64,000 bases of DNA, from NCBI GenBank assembly GCA_050084515.1, contig CM114274.1, positions 21,700,001 to 21,764,000 on the forward strand. Direction: 5' to 3'. Shown here in pieces: positions 1 through 10,112 of this stretch. The stretch is from Blasia pusilla. Its lineage: Eukaryota > Marchantiophyta > Marchantiopsida > Blasiales. The notes below the pieces were generated by a model. It saw only the letters and a list, made by a program, of their open reading frames with translations, made no database searches and had not been told where the DNA came from. The translations under genes were made by a program, and so were the position numbers. Each line of letters opens with the position of its first letter. Position 1 is the first letter of the stretch.

Positions 1-808
1 TAAGGTTGGAGATGGTGGTACGGATCAGCTTGATATTCATGATGATGCGTTGGTGTTGGAGTTCCTACGGACTAGTAGGGTGCCAGGCATAGTGAGTGCC
101 AAGGAGCGAGACCGTGTTCTTCAACGTGCTAAGAGGTATCGATTGGAGCGAACACATATTCTCCATGTGTGGGAGGATGGAAGAGTACGAGTAGTGCCAC
201 ATTTGGCTCAGAGAGAGCGCATTGTGCGACATGCCCAAGAGGATTTGGGATATTTTGGGTTAAAGCATACGTATAGCTTAAGTATTGGTGGCATGGTATG
301 CATACTCAGGTGCAGCAGTTGGTGTCACGTTGTATGGTTTGTGACCGGGTGAGGGCATCATTCAATGCCCCTACACCACAATTACACCCCTTGCCTATTA
401 TGGGGTTGGGTTACCGTTGGAGTGTGGACTTTACGGGACCGTTACCGTTGACTATACGACATCATGGATATGTGTTGGTCATGGTGGAGCACTTCTGCAA
501 GTGGATTGAGTTGGTGGCATTACCTGACAAGGCAAGTGAGGGAACGGTGTATGCGTTTCTTGATAGAGTGCTTAGTCATTTTGGTGCACCAGCTGAAGTG
601 CTGACCAACCAGGGTATAGAGTTTCAGGTTGAGTTTCAGGTCTTGTGTGACAAGGCGTTGATTGATCATCGGACCACGTCTTGAGATCATCCAGAGGCGG
701 ATGGTTTGGCTGAGCGTGTGGTTCAGACGGTGAAGAGGGCATTGCGCAAGTATGGTCTACAGAAGGGGCATCTTGGAGACTGGGATATTTAGTTGCCATG
801 GTTAGCCA
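1..808 (+). mobile_element. Ty3/gypsy retroelement, 5' visible part (host of nested insertions)
   Basis: This is the oldest layer of the nest. Only the end of pol is present. Reading continues across element A: codons for LPWLA at 793-807 resume at 12702 as MGYRSSRQ, and across a second insertion at 15302 as QASLASFSPYFLLYG. That order matches the segment just after the integrase core in Ty3/gypsy pol. The upstream part (gag, protease, reverse transcriptase, 5' LTR) lies outside the window. Confidence 0.85.
50..808 (+). pseudogene. Ty3/gypsy integrase, zinc-binding and catalytic core (broken)
   Basis: The integrase joins retroelement cDNA to host DNA. An HHCC zinc-binding region is visible (RHAQED, LKHTY, then CMVCDR), followed by the RNase H-like core with VDFTGPL, VLTNQGIEF and ADGLAER. 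In this family the second motif is normally LTDQG, so the second catalytic Asp is replaced by Asn. A frameshift lies between about 270 and 300, because the zinc region is in one frame (50-352) and the core in another (298-684). An in-frame TGA at 682-684 and a TAG at 790-792 break it further. The protein continues after the two insertions at 15302. It is a pseudogene. The family assignment is firm; the age is not known. Confidence 0.85.
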
Positions 809-1444
809 GGGGGCTAGTATTCTCTGATTGATAATTGAACCAAAAGATTGTTAGCTGTCTAGAGTAAAGAGGAAGTGATGTCCCTTCATTCAGATCCTCC
901 CAACCCGTCGGAATTTTACAGGTTGCAACTCTTGCAATCCATCGGAATTAGATGGCTTGCATCCCTTGCAAGCAAGCTCACCATAAGAAAGGAAAGATTT
1001 TGATAAGTGATTCCCTTCCACCCTACACCCACAAAAATCCAACGGGTTGGGAATCCAAAATGGCAATCCGATAGGTAGTAGGAATCCTGCACATCTTCGA
1101 CAAGAAAAGAAGCCTACAACTGGTTTGACGAATGTAGAGGAATGAGCCAAAAGTTAAGAAACCCGCCACAATGCGTCAGAAGTTGGTCTCACAGGGAAAG
1201 AGTCTGATCACTCAAGCAACCAACCTGTTAGAATCCGACAACTGCCTCGAAATGGTTAAAAAGTTGCTGTGGGCAAAAAGCTTAAAGTTGCAACCCGTCG
1301 GAATCATACAGGTTGCAGAATTGTAATTCTGAGTAGCTAAAAGAACACAATCCACAAGTCCAAAAAAATTCCACCAAAATTTTACAAACACCAGTATCGA
1401 TTGAATAAATCTCGTGCTTTATTACCTCCAAAGGAACCTCGGAA
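809..1444. repeat. Left flank of element A with degenerate palindromes
   Basis: No gene is visible. The stretch 895-1330 matches the second 3'-flank unit of gene M in C (17560-17960) and F (62790-63200), read in the same orientation. It contains decayed palindromes at about 898-925, 933-960 and 1289-1315. The first 80 bases after the terminus do not match the other copies. Confidence 0.6.
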
Positions 1445-1765
1445 ATGTACATTTGACCTGTTCTATGATTTCTTCAGCCTCGTCATCTACAAATTTACTC
1501 CTAACTCTCCTAGGTTCCTGTACAAAAGGAATGTCCTGGGATACAAGTGGCTCCTCTAGCCGATTGTAGACGGGGATCGAACATATTGGCGAATTCGAGA
1601 GCCTTGGACACCCCCTAGATACACCATAACGGTCCTATGTAACCTGATTTGAGTCCCACCACCTTCCTCGGCAGTATATCTTGTACGGTCTACAATGTGA
1701 CACCCATCCAGTATCAATATGTGCTCCGTCCTTTGTAATACCATGATGGCAATCCCACAAGTAGT
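1445..1765 (-). pseudogene. Gene M of element A, candidate alternative last exon (exon 5)
   Basis: The minus strand encodes a C-terminus ending in RSKFVDDEAEEII, conserved in B, C, E and F. The part before it reads GWVSHC and RYGVSRGCPRLSNSP. It lies downstream of the exon 4 stop, so it is either an alternative last exon or a duplicated 3' end. In A one in-frame stop precedes RYGVSRG and the terminal stop is lost, so the frame runs on about 12 codons. The acceptor cannot be fixed. No family is recognised. Confidence 0.5.
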
Positions 1766-2224
1766 AGGAATCCAACACGTCTGAGAGAAGAAAAGAAGCC
1801 TACGCCTTCTTTTACGATACTAGGGGAAGGTGCCAAAGTGAAGAAGCCCGCCACACTGCCTCTTAAGTTGGACCAACAGGGAAAGAGTCCGATCAGGCAA
1901 CCTGTCGGAATCCGACAGGTTGCCTGGAAGTGGTTAAAAAGATGCAGTGGTCAAAAAGTGAAAAGTTGCAAGCCGTGGAAATCCGATGGGTTGCAAAATA
2001 GAAGTCCGCGGAGTACATAGACGATTACATTCGAAAAGACATAAAAGATAATCAGCAAACTTTTAGAAATACCACCATCGTTCAAAAAAATCTTGTCCTT
2101 TATTACATCCGAAAGAAGCTCCGAACTGTACATTTGATCTATTCTATGAAATCTATTGCCTCATCATCAAATAACTCCCTACTCCAAACGCTGCAGTCAA
2201 GCTAGGTCCTTGAGTTCTTTGAAC
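1766..2224. repeat. First 3'-flank unit of gene M, element A
   Basis: This is the 3' untranslated region after the exon 4 stop, on the minus strand. It has an AATAAA-type signal near 2100 (TTTATTAC on the plus strand). It also holds a near-perfect 33-base palindrome at 1894-1926 (16-base arms, first bases CAGGCAACCTGTCGGA, one central base), the CCTG/CAGG arm class found only in this region of the elements. Confidence 0.65.
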
Positions 2225-2737
2225 TCACTCGTCATCGTCCGAGAGCTCTTGCAAAATTACTTTCGGCCTTGCCCTCCCAATTTTCAGAATCGTTGGAAGT
2301 GACGATGATGTCACTACCAATGGTGGGTCTGGAACTGGAGCTCTCGGCTTCGGTGGAGAGTTGTACGCCCCAACGAGCCTCTCGTAATCTGCCTTTGCCT
2401 CCTTGCAAAGGTCAAACAGTTCCTGCCTTCCCTCGAGGCAGAGAATGTTCCTGCTATTCTGCCACGCGCCTTTGATACTCGCCCTTGAAAGTCCCACTAA
2501 GTCGAACACCAAGTCACTTGGCCTTGAGCATAGCTCGATGAGCGTTTGCATCAGGGCTGGCGACTTTTCCCTTCCTCCAACAAGTGGGGTATCGTCTTGC
2601 ATGTAAATTCCCGGGGGGGAATTGTATAAACTATCTAAGTTGTACCCATCTGAGCATGGATCCATTGGATCCTGGATCTTGAAGAGTTGGAAGTTGTGCT
2701 CAGGCCGAACGAAGCAGTAAACATAGGAGTGGTCCAT
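2225..2737 (-). CDS. Gene M of element A, exon 4: C-terminal half of methyltransferase-like domain
   Basis: This is an uninterrupted 170-codon exon from MDHSYVYCFVRPEHNF to the acidic end ELSDDDE. It resembles the C-terminal half of permuted (beta-type) N6-adenine or N4-cytosine DNA methyltransferases: GGREKSPALMQTLIELC fits the lysine-containing motif X, LVFDLVGLSRASIKGAW the place of SAM-binding motif I, and NILCLEGRQELFDL the acidic motif II. In active enzymes motif I has a G-x-G pattern; here GLS stands in its place. The acceptor reads AC instead of AG (CAG in B), so splicing in A is doubtful. Followed by the 3' flank; preceded by a palindrome-bearing intron. Confidence 0.7.
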   Translation of the reverse strand: MDHSYVYCFVRPEHNFQLFKIQDPMDPCSDGYNLDSLYNSPPGIYMQDDTPLVGGREKSPALMQTLIELCSRPSDLVFDLVGLSRASIKGAWQNSRNILCLEGRQELFDLCKEAKADYERLVGAYNSPPKPRAPVPDPPLVVTSSSLPTILKIGRARPKVILQELSDDDE

Positions 2738-3028
2738 GTGTAAAGAAGCACGTTGGAAAAAATGTTAGCAACTTGGCATAATGTGGAACACGTCACCAAA
2801 GAACTCCGCTTGACCCTAGAGAACATTTTTAAAATACTAACATTGGAGCAACCTGTCGGAGTCCGACGGGTTGTTTTTGTCCATGACCAACCCGTCGAAA
2901 GGCGCCAGGTTGCTGGCTTAGAGCAACCCATGCTTGGCTGAGAGCAACCCGTCGCTTTCCGACGGGTTGGAGCTTTCCGGAAACACAGGGAAAAACCATA
3001 AGCACCTGCAACACGTTGGGTTCAGGGA
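2738..3028. repeat. Gene M intron 3 of element A, shortened, with palindromes
   Basis: Palindromes with CAACCTGTCGG/CCGACGGGTTG-type arms stand at about 2850-2875, 2899-2925 and 2944-2970. A deletion fuses the intron to the middle of exon 3 near 3028, so the donor site and about 270 bases of exon are missing. Confidence 0.7.
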
Positions 3029-4749
3029 CTCCATTGACCGTCCAGGGAGCGTGCCCGTTTTGTTGAAGCTTCTGTCCCAGCGTTGTCAATTTATCAATGG
3101 CGGGTGTCGATGCTTGAGAACTGAAACTTTTTAGCTCATCCAATAAATTCGTGAACTGCAGGAGGACACTTGTCCGGGTCATTGTTTCTCTATGTCTTCC
3201 CAAGGAGGATGGACTGTATTCTCCTTGGGACAACCCTGGCGCCTCTTGCTTCTGCTTCTCCCGAGTCTGCGGTCGGCTTGTTGGGGTCTCTATGACCTCA
3301 GACTCTGGTGGGGTTTTTTTCGCGGAGGACCTGGTCCGACCCTCTCTCCCCGCTCGCCCGGACGATTCCGGCATTGGCCTTGAATCTTCATCCTCTCTTT
3401 GGGAAGACTCGGCCTCGGAATTCTTCGCTCCCCTTGCCTTGCCTTTGAGACCCGTTGTAGATTTGTCTTTGGCTATGTGGACCTTGGAAACCAACTCCGC
3501 TGTCTCGAGGGCTTGCCCTTCTGCATCTCCTTTGAAAAAGTCTTCAGGCTGCACAAAATTGGGGATGTCGTTCCGTCATCCGGCCACTGCACTATAAAGC
3601 ACGCATAAATCTTTCTCGGTAATGTCCTCAGGGTTGTTGAAGTCTAGCCAAATCGGGCAATTCTCCACCTCCCAATCGGACATGCGCTAAGCCATCTCTG
3701 TGTCATACATGGAGAATGTATCTCCATCACGTGGAAAAGCCCACAATTTGTAGGTTTCCAGTATTTTTCCCCAGGTACCTGCATTCTTACAATGGACGAG
3801 GTACCTGAACACCATACGTTAGGCAGCTCTTAGTCGAAGTGAATCGGCCCCCTGCTCCTGAAGATCTCGCTTCTTCTTCGCGAGATCCCTGTTGTTCCCC
3901 TCGATTTCTTTGTCAAGGTCTGCCTAAGGGAGGACACAATCCTTGAAAATCGTCTTGAAACCTGGGTCTTTTATGGGGTTGTCCCGGTTGTCATCGAGCC
4001 AAAGTTCAAAATCTACAGCACTCTCCAGGTTTGCTTCATCTGGAATGGGCTCTATTCTTTTGAGCTCCGATTGGAGACCGTCCAGCATGGACTTCCCGAT
4101 AAGCCGCAACGCATCCCAGAACGACCATTCGCGGAGGCAGTGGGAGATCATTGGATCAAAGACACCCAGAGGATGGTGTGCCGCCCTCTTTTGGGCCTCT
4201 GTGCCCTCTAGACTGATTTTCATCAGTCAGATTCTCCTAAATTTGCTTATTCCAGACAAGGCAAATCGATGCACACGATCGAGAGACACTTTCTTCCCAA
4301 TCCGACCTTGCGGATCTTCATCCCTTTTCCGCTGGCGCTTGATAATTGCCTTCAGCTCCTTGTAAAACTCCGAACCAAGTTCGGAGTTGAGAATGGCGAT
4401 CTAGCGCTGCATCTTGCTTGCCGTGTACTTTGTAGCTGCAGATACTGCAGGTTGGATGAATTTTGCACGCTCAGACACAGATACTTTCTCCCTCCGCTCC
4501 AGCTCCAATGCAGCGCTCTTCTTCGCGGCCTGTATCTTCGACCAGCAATGGATTGTGACGGCTGCATCTTGGGAAATAAACTAATTTTCCCAAGTCTTCT
4601 TTTTGATTTGTGCACCCTTTGCAAGCATCTAATTTACCAGGGCGTCGCCCAAGAACCCCTTGTACTTTGTCGAGTGGGTTGTAAGCACTTTCTTCCCCCG
4701 ATCGCAATCCTGGATCCAGTGGTGGGTGACATTCCCCTACGATACAATC
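3029..4749 (-). pseudogene. Gene M of element A, exon 3 (middle region; methyltransferase motif IV deleted)
   Basis: The exon opens after a good acceptor (TGTGCAG, read on the minus strand) with IVSEGNVTHHWIQDCDRG. It keeps one reading frame throughout but carries at least seven stops, for example before MLAKGAQ, IAILNSEL, LMKISLEG and RMVFRYLV. Recognisable stretches are the conserved block around MKISLEGTEAQKRAAHH, WLDDNRDNPIKDPGF, CPIWLDFNNPEDI, and a low-complexity basic and acidic linker (PQTREKQKQEA). No family is recognised for this middle part, which is shared by all copies. Downstream of PWTVNGV the exon is fused by deletion to intron sequence, so the DLPSG motif found in C and E is absent. 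Confidence 0.7.
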
Positions 4750-5686
4750 CTGCACATCCAAACTCAATATAAGAAATTTTGTAAGGTACATGGGTTCCTG
4801 CAACCCGTCGGACTCCGACAGGTCGTCACAGCTCAAGGTTGGATTCTAGCAACGAGCTAAATTATGCAATCCATCGGAGTCCGACGGATTGCATTCAGAT
4901 TTGTGATTGCCTGGTTTCAACCCGTCCGATTCCGACGGGTTGTCAGATAGTCCGTATCAAAAGTGAACATAGCAACCCGTCTGAGTCCGACAGGTTGTGC
5001 AATTTCAATGAAAGCTGCAATTTGACGCAAAAAATGTAGCTTCCAACTTCCGAATGCAACCTGTCGGACTCCGAAGAGTTGCTTTTGGCCAAAAACATCA
5101 AAAAACCTCCAAAAACATCTTCAAGTCAAGCAATCCGTTGGAATCTGACGAGTTGCTTTCTTCAAAAAACTTCCAAAAAATGTGGCTAGTCAAGCAACTC
5201 GTCGGACTCCGACGAGTTGCTTTCTTCAAAAAACATCCAAAGAATGCGGCCGGTCGAGCAACTCGTCGGACTCCGACGAGTTGCTTTGGGCGAAAAACAT
5301 ACTGAACCTGTGGTCAGTTGAACAACTCGTCAGAGTCCGACGAGTTGCTTTCTTCAAAAAACATCCAAAAAATGCGGCGAGTCGAGCAACTCGTCGGACT
5401 CCGACGAGTTGCTTTCTTCAAAATACATCCAAAGAATACGGCCGGTCGAGCAACTCGTCGGACTCCAACGAGTTGCTTTGGGCCAAAAACATACTAAACC
5501 TGTGGTCAATCAAAAAACTCGTCGGACTCCGACGAGTTACTTTCGGCCAAAAACATCCTAACCCATTGATCAATCGAGAAACTCTTCGGAGTCTGACGAG
5601 TTGCGTTTGGCCAAAAACATCCCAAAAACCGTGGCGACTCAAACAACTTGTCGGAGTCCGACGGTTTGCAGCAAGAAGAAACTTAT
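4750..5686. repeat. Gene M intron 2 of element A: array of about 14 palindromes
   Basis: Units recur about every 63-70 bases. The downstream-most six to seven are of the CAACTCGTCGG/CCGACGAGTTG class with loop ACT or AGT; a perfect 27-base example is at 5194-5220 (12-base arms). Units near 4800-5000 are of the CCCG/CGGG class. The spacers are also similar to one another (AAAAACATCC and similar), so this is a tandem repeat with a palindrome in each unit. Confidence 0.9.
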
Positions 5687-6159
5687 GTGTTCATGGCATG
5701 CATGGCCATCTCCACCGTCGCCATGTGATGAGGGTATGGATGGAGGACCACTACCTTCACGCAAAAATGTGCCTCCAAGGAGTTTGGGCGCTCCTTTGAA
5801 AACTTTGTCCACGCCATGAACCTGTGATTTCCATCCCAGATGAAGAAATGCAGATTCCTCATCCAACTGAATTCCGTCCCCTTTACTTGCCTTCTGAATC
5901 CCTGATCTCTCATCCTCCAGAATGTGTCGATCTTTTCCAAGTCCTCCTCCTTAACCAGCGCTTGGGTTCCATGGTCATCGTAAGGCTGAACATAGAACGG
6001 AGGGAAGCTGTCGACGTAGGATGCTGTCGCCGCTGATTGTTTGAGCTTCGCAATATCCTCGTCAGACTGAATTTTGCAGACGTACTCCATTGTCCGCAAT
6101 CGGCAAAGTGGAATTCTCAGGGCGTTGTGGCCCTCCATCTATGCCATCTGCTTTACCAC
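5687..6159 (-). CDS. Gene M of element A, exon 2: ParB/sulfiredoxin-like domain
   Basis: After one TAG at codon 7 (6139-6141) the exon is open for 150 codons. RIPLCRLRTMEYV matches the opening of ParB-like domains (I-P-L-x-x-L-R), followed by DIAKLKQS and, near the end, IWDGNHRFMAWTKF, which fits the ParB DG-x-HR motif. In the ParB/Srx fold this pocket binds a nucleotide. The closing HPYPHHMATVEMAMHAMNT is conserved in all copies. The exon length (473 bases) equals that in B and D. The donor reads ATAAGT rather than GTAAGT, as in B. The fold call is from motif order only. Confidence 0.72.
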
Positions 6160-6257
6160 CTGTCACAACCGGGACAAGATCAATAAGCTACACTAGATTG
6201 CCAATAAATTGCAAGATGGGCCTTCACATAATTCAAAAAACCTAGATCCTCTCTTAC

Positions 6258-6887
6258 CCGCTCAAAGATTGGGTTGGTTTCTTGACTAGCCAATTGCTCT
6301 GAGACAGCAGCTGGCAAGTCCACTGGAAACTCGTCGATCTGATAGAGGTCGATTTCTTCGGCCGGGCTTGGAGACGAGGATGACCGCTCTCCTGCTTCTT
6401 CAGCAATGTCCACCATCTCCACGCTGGCGGTCCTCATGACCTCATCGTTTGTGATTTGAACTTCGGCCATTTTCGCTATATTGATTGTGTCCCCGGACTT
6501 CATCGGGGACATTTCCCGCATCTCAACACTTTTGGTTGGACGGGCAGGGCTGTCTTCAATGGCTATTTCTTTTTCCCTCCTCGCTTTAGCCAATTCTGCT
6601 CTCCTCACCGGCGCGTCCAGACGCTTCTTTTCTCGCTTTTCGTCGGCGACCCTTTTCTTCAAGGCTTGCGACATCTCAACCTCAGCGTTCTGTTTATCGA
6701 GCGCCTCTTGTACACGTTTTGCAAGAAGCTCCTAGTTGTGCATCTCCGCTTCCCTTTCCCGCTCCTTGATTTCTTGCTGCCTTATCTCATTTTCCGAACG
6801 AGGCCCTGGACATGGTGACGCAGGAGTCCTCATGGACTTGGGAGTGAAGCTCCCAGACTTGTTTGCTTGAGATTTTTTCCTAGTCAT
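6258..6887 (-). pseudogene. Gene M of element A, exon 1: charged N-terminal region
   Basis: The start ATG (6885-6887) gives MTRKK, conserved in B, D and E. The segment is a long charged helix, probably coiled coil (IRQQEIKEREREAEM, KKRVADEKREKKRL), then an acidic part (VEMVDIAEEAGERSSSS). A TAG at 6732-6734 (codon 52) interrupts it. It ends at FER with donor GTAAGAG (6256-6257 on the plus strand) and is 630 bases long, the same as in C and E. The basic runs could serve for nuclear import; that is inference. Confidence 0.7.
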
Positions 6888-8102
6888 TTTTCCCGGAAAT
6901 GCCTCCACCTATGTCCACGATGAATCGCTTGATCAGTCGCCTTGCTGATGTCAAGATGAGTCACCTTGATGGGTAGCTCGAATCGTCTCGCGATGAGTCG
7001 CTGTGTGAAGCGCCCCTTGGTATCTGATCAGCAGCTGCGCGGGAGAGCAATTGAGATCGCAAAATGAGAAACCGGAAAGGAGTGATTTCTCCCCTATTTA
7101 TACTATTCTAGCCGTTGGGCTGACGTTCGGTCGCATCGTCCTTCCGACGGCGACGTGCCGGCCGTGACGGAAGTCTGGACGTGAAAAATGGCAACCCGTC
7201 AGAGTCCGACAGGTTGCGTGCCTCTGCCGTCTTGGGACGAGAATGCGAGGTGCACGAGCAACCCGTCGGAGACCGACAGGTTGAGCGCCTCCGCCGTCTT
7301 CGGACAAGAACGCGAGGTACCCGCGCAACCCGTCGGAGACCGACAGGTTGCGCGCCTCCGCTGTCTTTGTACAAGAACGGGAGGTACCCGCGCAACCCGT
7401 CGGAGAGCGCTGGGTTGCACGCTTCCCTCGTCAAGGGATAACAATGCGGGCTTCCCGCGCAACTTTTTGGAGGCCGACAGGTTGCATGCTTCCTTCATAT
7501 AAGCAAAACAAGGTGAGGCCCTTGCGCAACCCGTCAGAGGGCGACGGGTTGCACGCCTTGCCGTCTTTGGGCAAGAAGGTGCGGCACCCGCGGAACACAT
7601 CGGGAACAGACGGTTTGCATGCTTCCTTCATGTAAGTGTTACACCGTGAGATAATTGGGCAACCCGTCTAATGTCGACGGGTTGCGCGCCTCCGCCATCT
7701 TCGGGCAAGAAGGCGCGGTATCCATGAAACTCGTCGGAGAGCGAAAGGTTGCCAGCTTCGATCATGTTTGCGTTTCAAGATAAGGCAGAAGCGTGCAACC
7801 CATCCGAAGCCGATGGGTTGGAGGCTTTGCTTAGCTTGGGTTAATACTTGAGTTACCAGGACTCCGACGGGTTCCAAAAAAATGAAGTGTGCTTTGCAAC
7901 CCACGTCTCTGCTTCCCAAATCCTCTAACCCACCTGACTTCGACAGGTTGCAACAGAATTGAATCCATTGTGTCAGACAATTTCACCTACCAAACTTCAT
8001 CTCGTCAGTAAAATTCTATCAGGAGAATCTGATTTCCTATTCACTATAAATTAAAAATTCTCATTCTCATTCTCACTCCTCTCCCGTAAAATTTTTTTGG
8101 GA
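6888..8102. promoter_or_regulatory. Shared divergent promoter of element A with tandem palindrome array
   Basis: Gene M has TATAAATA on the minus strand at 7095-7102, about 208 bases before its ATG. Gene T has TATAAAT at 8045-8051, 52 bases before its ATG, then an ATTCTC microsatellite. Between them (7188-7960) lie about 10-11 palindromes in units of about 66 bases, first arm CAACCCGTCGG, loop usually AGA. The unit spacer (GCGCCTCCGCCGTCTTCGG and similar) repeats too. Confidence 0.8.
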
Positions 8103-10112
8103 ATGGAGAATTATGTGAAGCTCACTTGTGGCAGTCATCTAGCGGCCCTTCCTCAATCAGAGATTGTTCGACCGCAAGCACTTGAGTCTTTCATAGCAGT
8201 GGATGAAAATTTTCTCTCTGTTCAATTTCTTCTCCAAATTGGAACCATCTTTGATTCCAAGGATGTTAGGGTGAATGGTACAGAGGACATAATAGGTGAG
8301 ACAGTCTAGCTAGTGATTGCAGACCGTAAAGTATGGAATCTCCTACCTCTAGCAAATGGTCAATATAGAGTTTACGACCTGACCCTGAATTTTTCTGTTT
8401 CCCAAGTAGACGGTCGAGAATTTCCTAGTGCTCCAAGCTCTACCTTTGCAACTCCTGGCTCAGTAGATCAGGCTTCAACTCCCACTTCACACGCTCGTAA
8501 TAATGTTGTTCTTCCTGAAGAGATTCTGGATGCTATCAACCTCAGTGGATGTGTCGGACACCAACCGGGCCCTCTGTCCGCCTACTCGTTCCTCTTGCGA
8601 GTATCAGGCAATAGTTTGCTTTCGTCTCTGGCCTTGAAAATGTTCAAGCACATTCTTGTCGATGAGCTGCCGCCCAGGTACGATGGTAATTGCATTTTTG
8701 AGTTGCCTCCACTTGCTGCTCCTGCTCAAAAGAAAGATGGAGGACGCTTGAAGGGTATGGACAGAAAGTATGATTGTCATCGATGGTGTAGGCTTCAACG
8801 GACTAGTGCTTCAATTCCAGATGGTCCTTGGATTGTCTCCCGCCGCCAATGCATTGGAGCCTTGGAGTGTAGAAGTCCAGCATGCCCATATCTAGATCGC
8901 AACAGGCGAGTCAATACATTGCAATTCCCCCAAGAATGCAGAAACTCCATACGAGGTGGGTGCCACCATACAGCCAGGAGGCCATCGATGTCCTCATTGT
9001 GAGGCATCGCCCTTCTACGTTGGAGCATATCTTGCATACATATTTTTCATTGTCCACGATTTGGGCTCCGCGTCAGAGTACACAAGGCTGGCAGTTCATG
9101 TTGGCGCCCACACTCATCCTGTGATCGATGCAATTCAGAGACACATCAAGGAGGATGTGGCAAAGAAAGTTGCCGAGGTCTACAGAAACTCTCCGGGTTC
9201 AAAGCCCGGAGTGATCAAGCTCACAACAACATCACAAATTTATGAACAATTTCTTGGAATCCCTGGTCAGGGCGAGATCACGGCGGCTGAGGAGAAACAA
9301 CTCTAGGAAAATCTCGCATTTCTCGCTGATCCTGAATGCTTCCGGAATTTGCTGCGTCAAATACGGGTTCGAATGGAAAGATGGTCGGAATGGATGCCAT
9401 CGCCAGAATCAAGGCCAACTCTAGATTTCCATTCATTCAAAGATGGCAGTTCATGGGCCAAGGAGGCGAGAGATCCAGGGCCTATGTCTTCAAAATGTCA
9501 ACCACACGTCCGTCGAGTGGCCTCGATCTTATAGATCAAATGAGGGAAGGGAAAGATATTTACGGCAGCTGGGTAAGCTTTGATATTTGCTACAGAGTGC
9601 TGAACGGATGGTTGACAATGGGTGCTCACATTTATGACCATGTGGAGAAGGGACTCAAAACTATATTTGTCTGTGAAGTAAAGGCAGAAGATGTTGGCAG
9701 TTTGAAGATGTGATGGTTACTCTTATTGGAGGTGGTGAAGGAAAACAAAAGGCCACCACCGGAAATTTATGGGTTCATGGCAGACAATGCACAACCTGGG
9801 TGGATTGCTATCCGGGAAGTGTTCTAGGGTGGAGAGGTTCAACCGGAGAGGGAAAGGTCGGATGCTTTCCATTGGCAACAGTCTGTGACCTGGTACACCA
9901 AATCTTGCATCAAGGAGAATAAGAGGACAGAGCATGTCACTCTACTCCAACGCTGCAAGGACAGCAAAACCTTGAAGCATGCCATGGAATGCCAGGAAGA
10001 ACTTTATGGGTGGTGGAGGAAGCATGCGATTGAGGGGAAGTACAAAGAGTTGTGCTTTTGGTTGAGTTGGTGGACTGTATGTATGAGACAATGGGGAAAC
10101 TTCATGCGGCAG
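8103..10112 (+). pseudogene. Gene T of element A, exon 1: MULE transposase, N-terminal finger and core (broken)
   Basis: The start ATG at 8103 gives MENYVKLTCGSHLAALPQSE. The order is: N-terminal region, GCM/WRKY-type zinc finger (RRQCIGALECRSPACPYL near 8849-8890, then a second Cys pair and HTHP), helical linker, and the transposase core with MGAHIYDHVEKGLKTIF. Breaks include TAG at 8307-8309, a frameshift near 8925, a TAG near 9304 and a TGA at 9711-9713. The exon ends CGGCAG with donor ATGAGT instead of GTGAGT. The long undamaged reading frames in C and E show the intended frame. Confidence 0.75.

Noticed and set aside
4750-5686. CRISPR-like look: 25-27 base palindromes separated by ~37 base spacers
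   Set aside because: The spacers are copies of each other, the arrays lie in introns and promoters of a eukaryotic transposon, and no cas gene is present.
5687-6887. Phage or bacterial DNA because of ParB and methyltransferase motifs
   Set aside because: The genes have GT-AG introns, TATA boxes and AATAAA signals, and the element has MULE-type target duplications.
7098-7640. Open frames with repeated words such as NPSESDGL, QPVGLRRVA and ATRRSPTGC
   Set aside because: They are translations of the palindrome arrays in various frames and strands and occur wherever the arrays are; they are not conserved as proteins.
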